A stretch of DNA of 26,778 bases, from positions 1 to 26,778 of the forward strand of contig CAYNDV010000056.1 in assembly GCA_964396055.1 (NCBI GenBank), written 5' to 3'. Positions within the stretch are counted from its first letter, which is position 1. Every line of letters starts with the position of its first letter. The stretch comes from CAYJPV01 sp964396055 (GTDB lineage Bacteria; Acidobacteriota; Vicinamibacteria; Vicinamibacterales; JAKQTR01). A program made the position numbers and the translations under genes. The notes under the pieces are model-generated. The model was not told where the DNA came from. It was given only the letters and a program-made list of their open reading frames with translations, and made no database searches. Positions 26,063-26,778 of this stretch are shown piece by piece.

Positions 26063-26778
26063 TCAGTAGATAAAGATCCTCGTCCCGATCCGCGTCTCGC
26101 TCCAGACCTTCCGCAGATCGTCGCGGCCCACGCGGATGCAGCCATGCGACACGGCGCGGCCGAGCAGGCGCTCGTACAGCGTGCCGTGGATCATGTAGCC
26201 GTTGCCGAAATACAGCGCGTATTCACCGAGGGACCCGTAGTCGAGGCGCTCAGCCGGGTTCCTGGGGATCGCTTCGCCTTCCTCGACGAAGGCCCAGTCG
26301 GGCTTGCGCCAGACGGGATTCTCGGTCCGCGACAGCACCTGGAACTGGCCGCGCGGGGTGTCGAAGATCCACTGGCGCTTCTTGCCGGTGGTCTCCTTCA
26401 GCACCATGCCCGAGCCGGCCGAACACACCGCTTCGAGCAGCGTGTCATCGTCCTTCTTGAGGTAGAGCCGGTTGTGGGTCTGATCGATGACGATGTAGAC
26501 GCCACGCGGGGCGAGAGCTTTCAGGCGCGCGCGCAGGTCCTTCTCGCGCGCACGGAGCCGCGTGACCGCCTGCTTCAGCCCTCGTTCGTCGGTGGGCACC
26601 TTGCCGGTGAGGGCCGCGGGCGCCGGCGTGTAGGGGTCGTACCGGTAGCCGGTGCCGGCCCACGCGAGGCCGAACGCCAGCAGGGCGACCGCGGCGGCCG
26701 CACCGGTCCGCCAGTCGAGGGGGAGCGGTCCGAGGGCCCGCCGCGCGCGGGGCGCGGGAGGGGCCGCGGGCGGCCCGG
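26063..26778 (-). CDS. Membrane-anchored L,D-transpeptidase (YkuD), 5' end beyond window
   Basis: At least 238 codons are visible, and the frame is open to the window edge. It presumably acts in the envelope on peptidoglycan stem peptides, forming 3-3 cross-links or attaching proteins. N-terminal visible part: a Pro/Ala/Arg-rich stretch (APPAPRARRALGP), then one membrane helix (GAAAAVALLAFGLAWAG), then a spacer (YRYDPYTPAPAAL). A helical coiled segment (KQAVTRLRAREKDLRARLK) precedes the catalytic domain. That domain starts GVYIVIDQTHNRLYLKK and has the conserved His in MIHGT and the nucleophile motif SHGCIRVG, with the Cys codon at 26138-26140. It ends IGTRIFIY. A GTG at 26597-26599 could be a shorter start, but it would drop the membrane anchor, so I prefer the longer protein. 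The stop is 2 bp from an octamer repeat tract. Confidence 0.9.
   Translation of the reverse strand, partial: GPPAAPPAPRARRALGPLPLDWRTGAAAAVALLAFGLAWAGTGYRYDPYTPAPAALTGKVPTDERGLKQAVTRLRAREKDLRARLKALAPRGVYIVIDQTHNRLYLKKDDDTLLEAVCSAGSGMVLKETTGKKRQWIFDTPRGQFQVLSRTENPVWRKPDWAFVEEGEAIPRNPAERLDYGSLGEYALYFGNGYMIHGTLYERLLGRAVSHGCIRVGRDDLRKVWSETRIGTRIFIY

Overview
The window is high-GC bacterial DNA. It carries large exported repeat-domain proteins, gene ends dressed with short repeats, and four gaps of exactly 100 N, so it looks like a scaffold from a draft or metagenome assembly. The GGCT-NN-AGCC palindromes and the giant DUF1566, FG-GAP, IPT and CARDB proteins suggest Acidobacteriota, perhaps the Vicinamibacteria. 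That placement is recollection-based inference; no rRNA or marker gene is present.

Region 1 (1-19978, all minus strand) encodes very large secreted proteins. In order of transcription these are: a 2030-aa protein with six DUF1566/Lcl_C modules (13886-19978); an 812-aa relative with two modules (11341-13779); and a pair of tandem paralogues built from FG-GAP beta-propellers, IPT/TIG domains and C-terminal CARDB domains (5890-11196 and 64-5789). Naive translation joins these last two into one 3710-aa frame across the gap at 5790-5889. The sequence after the gap restarts near residue 63 of the first copy, so I annotate two genes of about 1970 aa each, with the end of one and the start of the other hidden in the gap. 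All of these proteins have signal peptides or are expected to. They look like surface or extracellular adhesion or binding proteins, but their ligand and anchoring are unknown.

Region 2 (20236-24081, minus strand) holds an exported DUF1684 protein, then, upstream, a two-gene unit: a SAM methyltransferase with a C-terminal beta-sandwich, followed 9 nt later by a cysteine-rich winged-helix/2x[4Fe-4S] protein. A divergent alpha/beta hydrolase (24188-25024, plus strand) shares the promoter region with the methyltransferase.

Region 3 (25200-26778, minus strand) holds a probable lipoprotein with a coiled coil and an L,D-transpeptidase-like beta segment without a catalytic motif, and a membrane-anchored L,D-transpeptidase whose start lies beyond the window.

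The most unusual signal is between the genes. Nearly every visible stop codon outside the methyltransferase/ferredoxin unit is followed, within a few to a few tens of bases, by a short repeat: G-rich heptamers, GGCCGTTN octamers, or palindromes. The heptamers and octamers have the same orientation relative to the gene they follow. Some G-rich heptamer tracts match G-quadruplex patterns. One gap (21366-21465) is flanked by an exact 55-bp duplication and is probably an assembly artefact.
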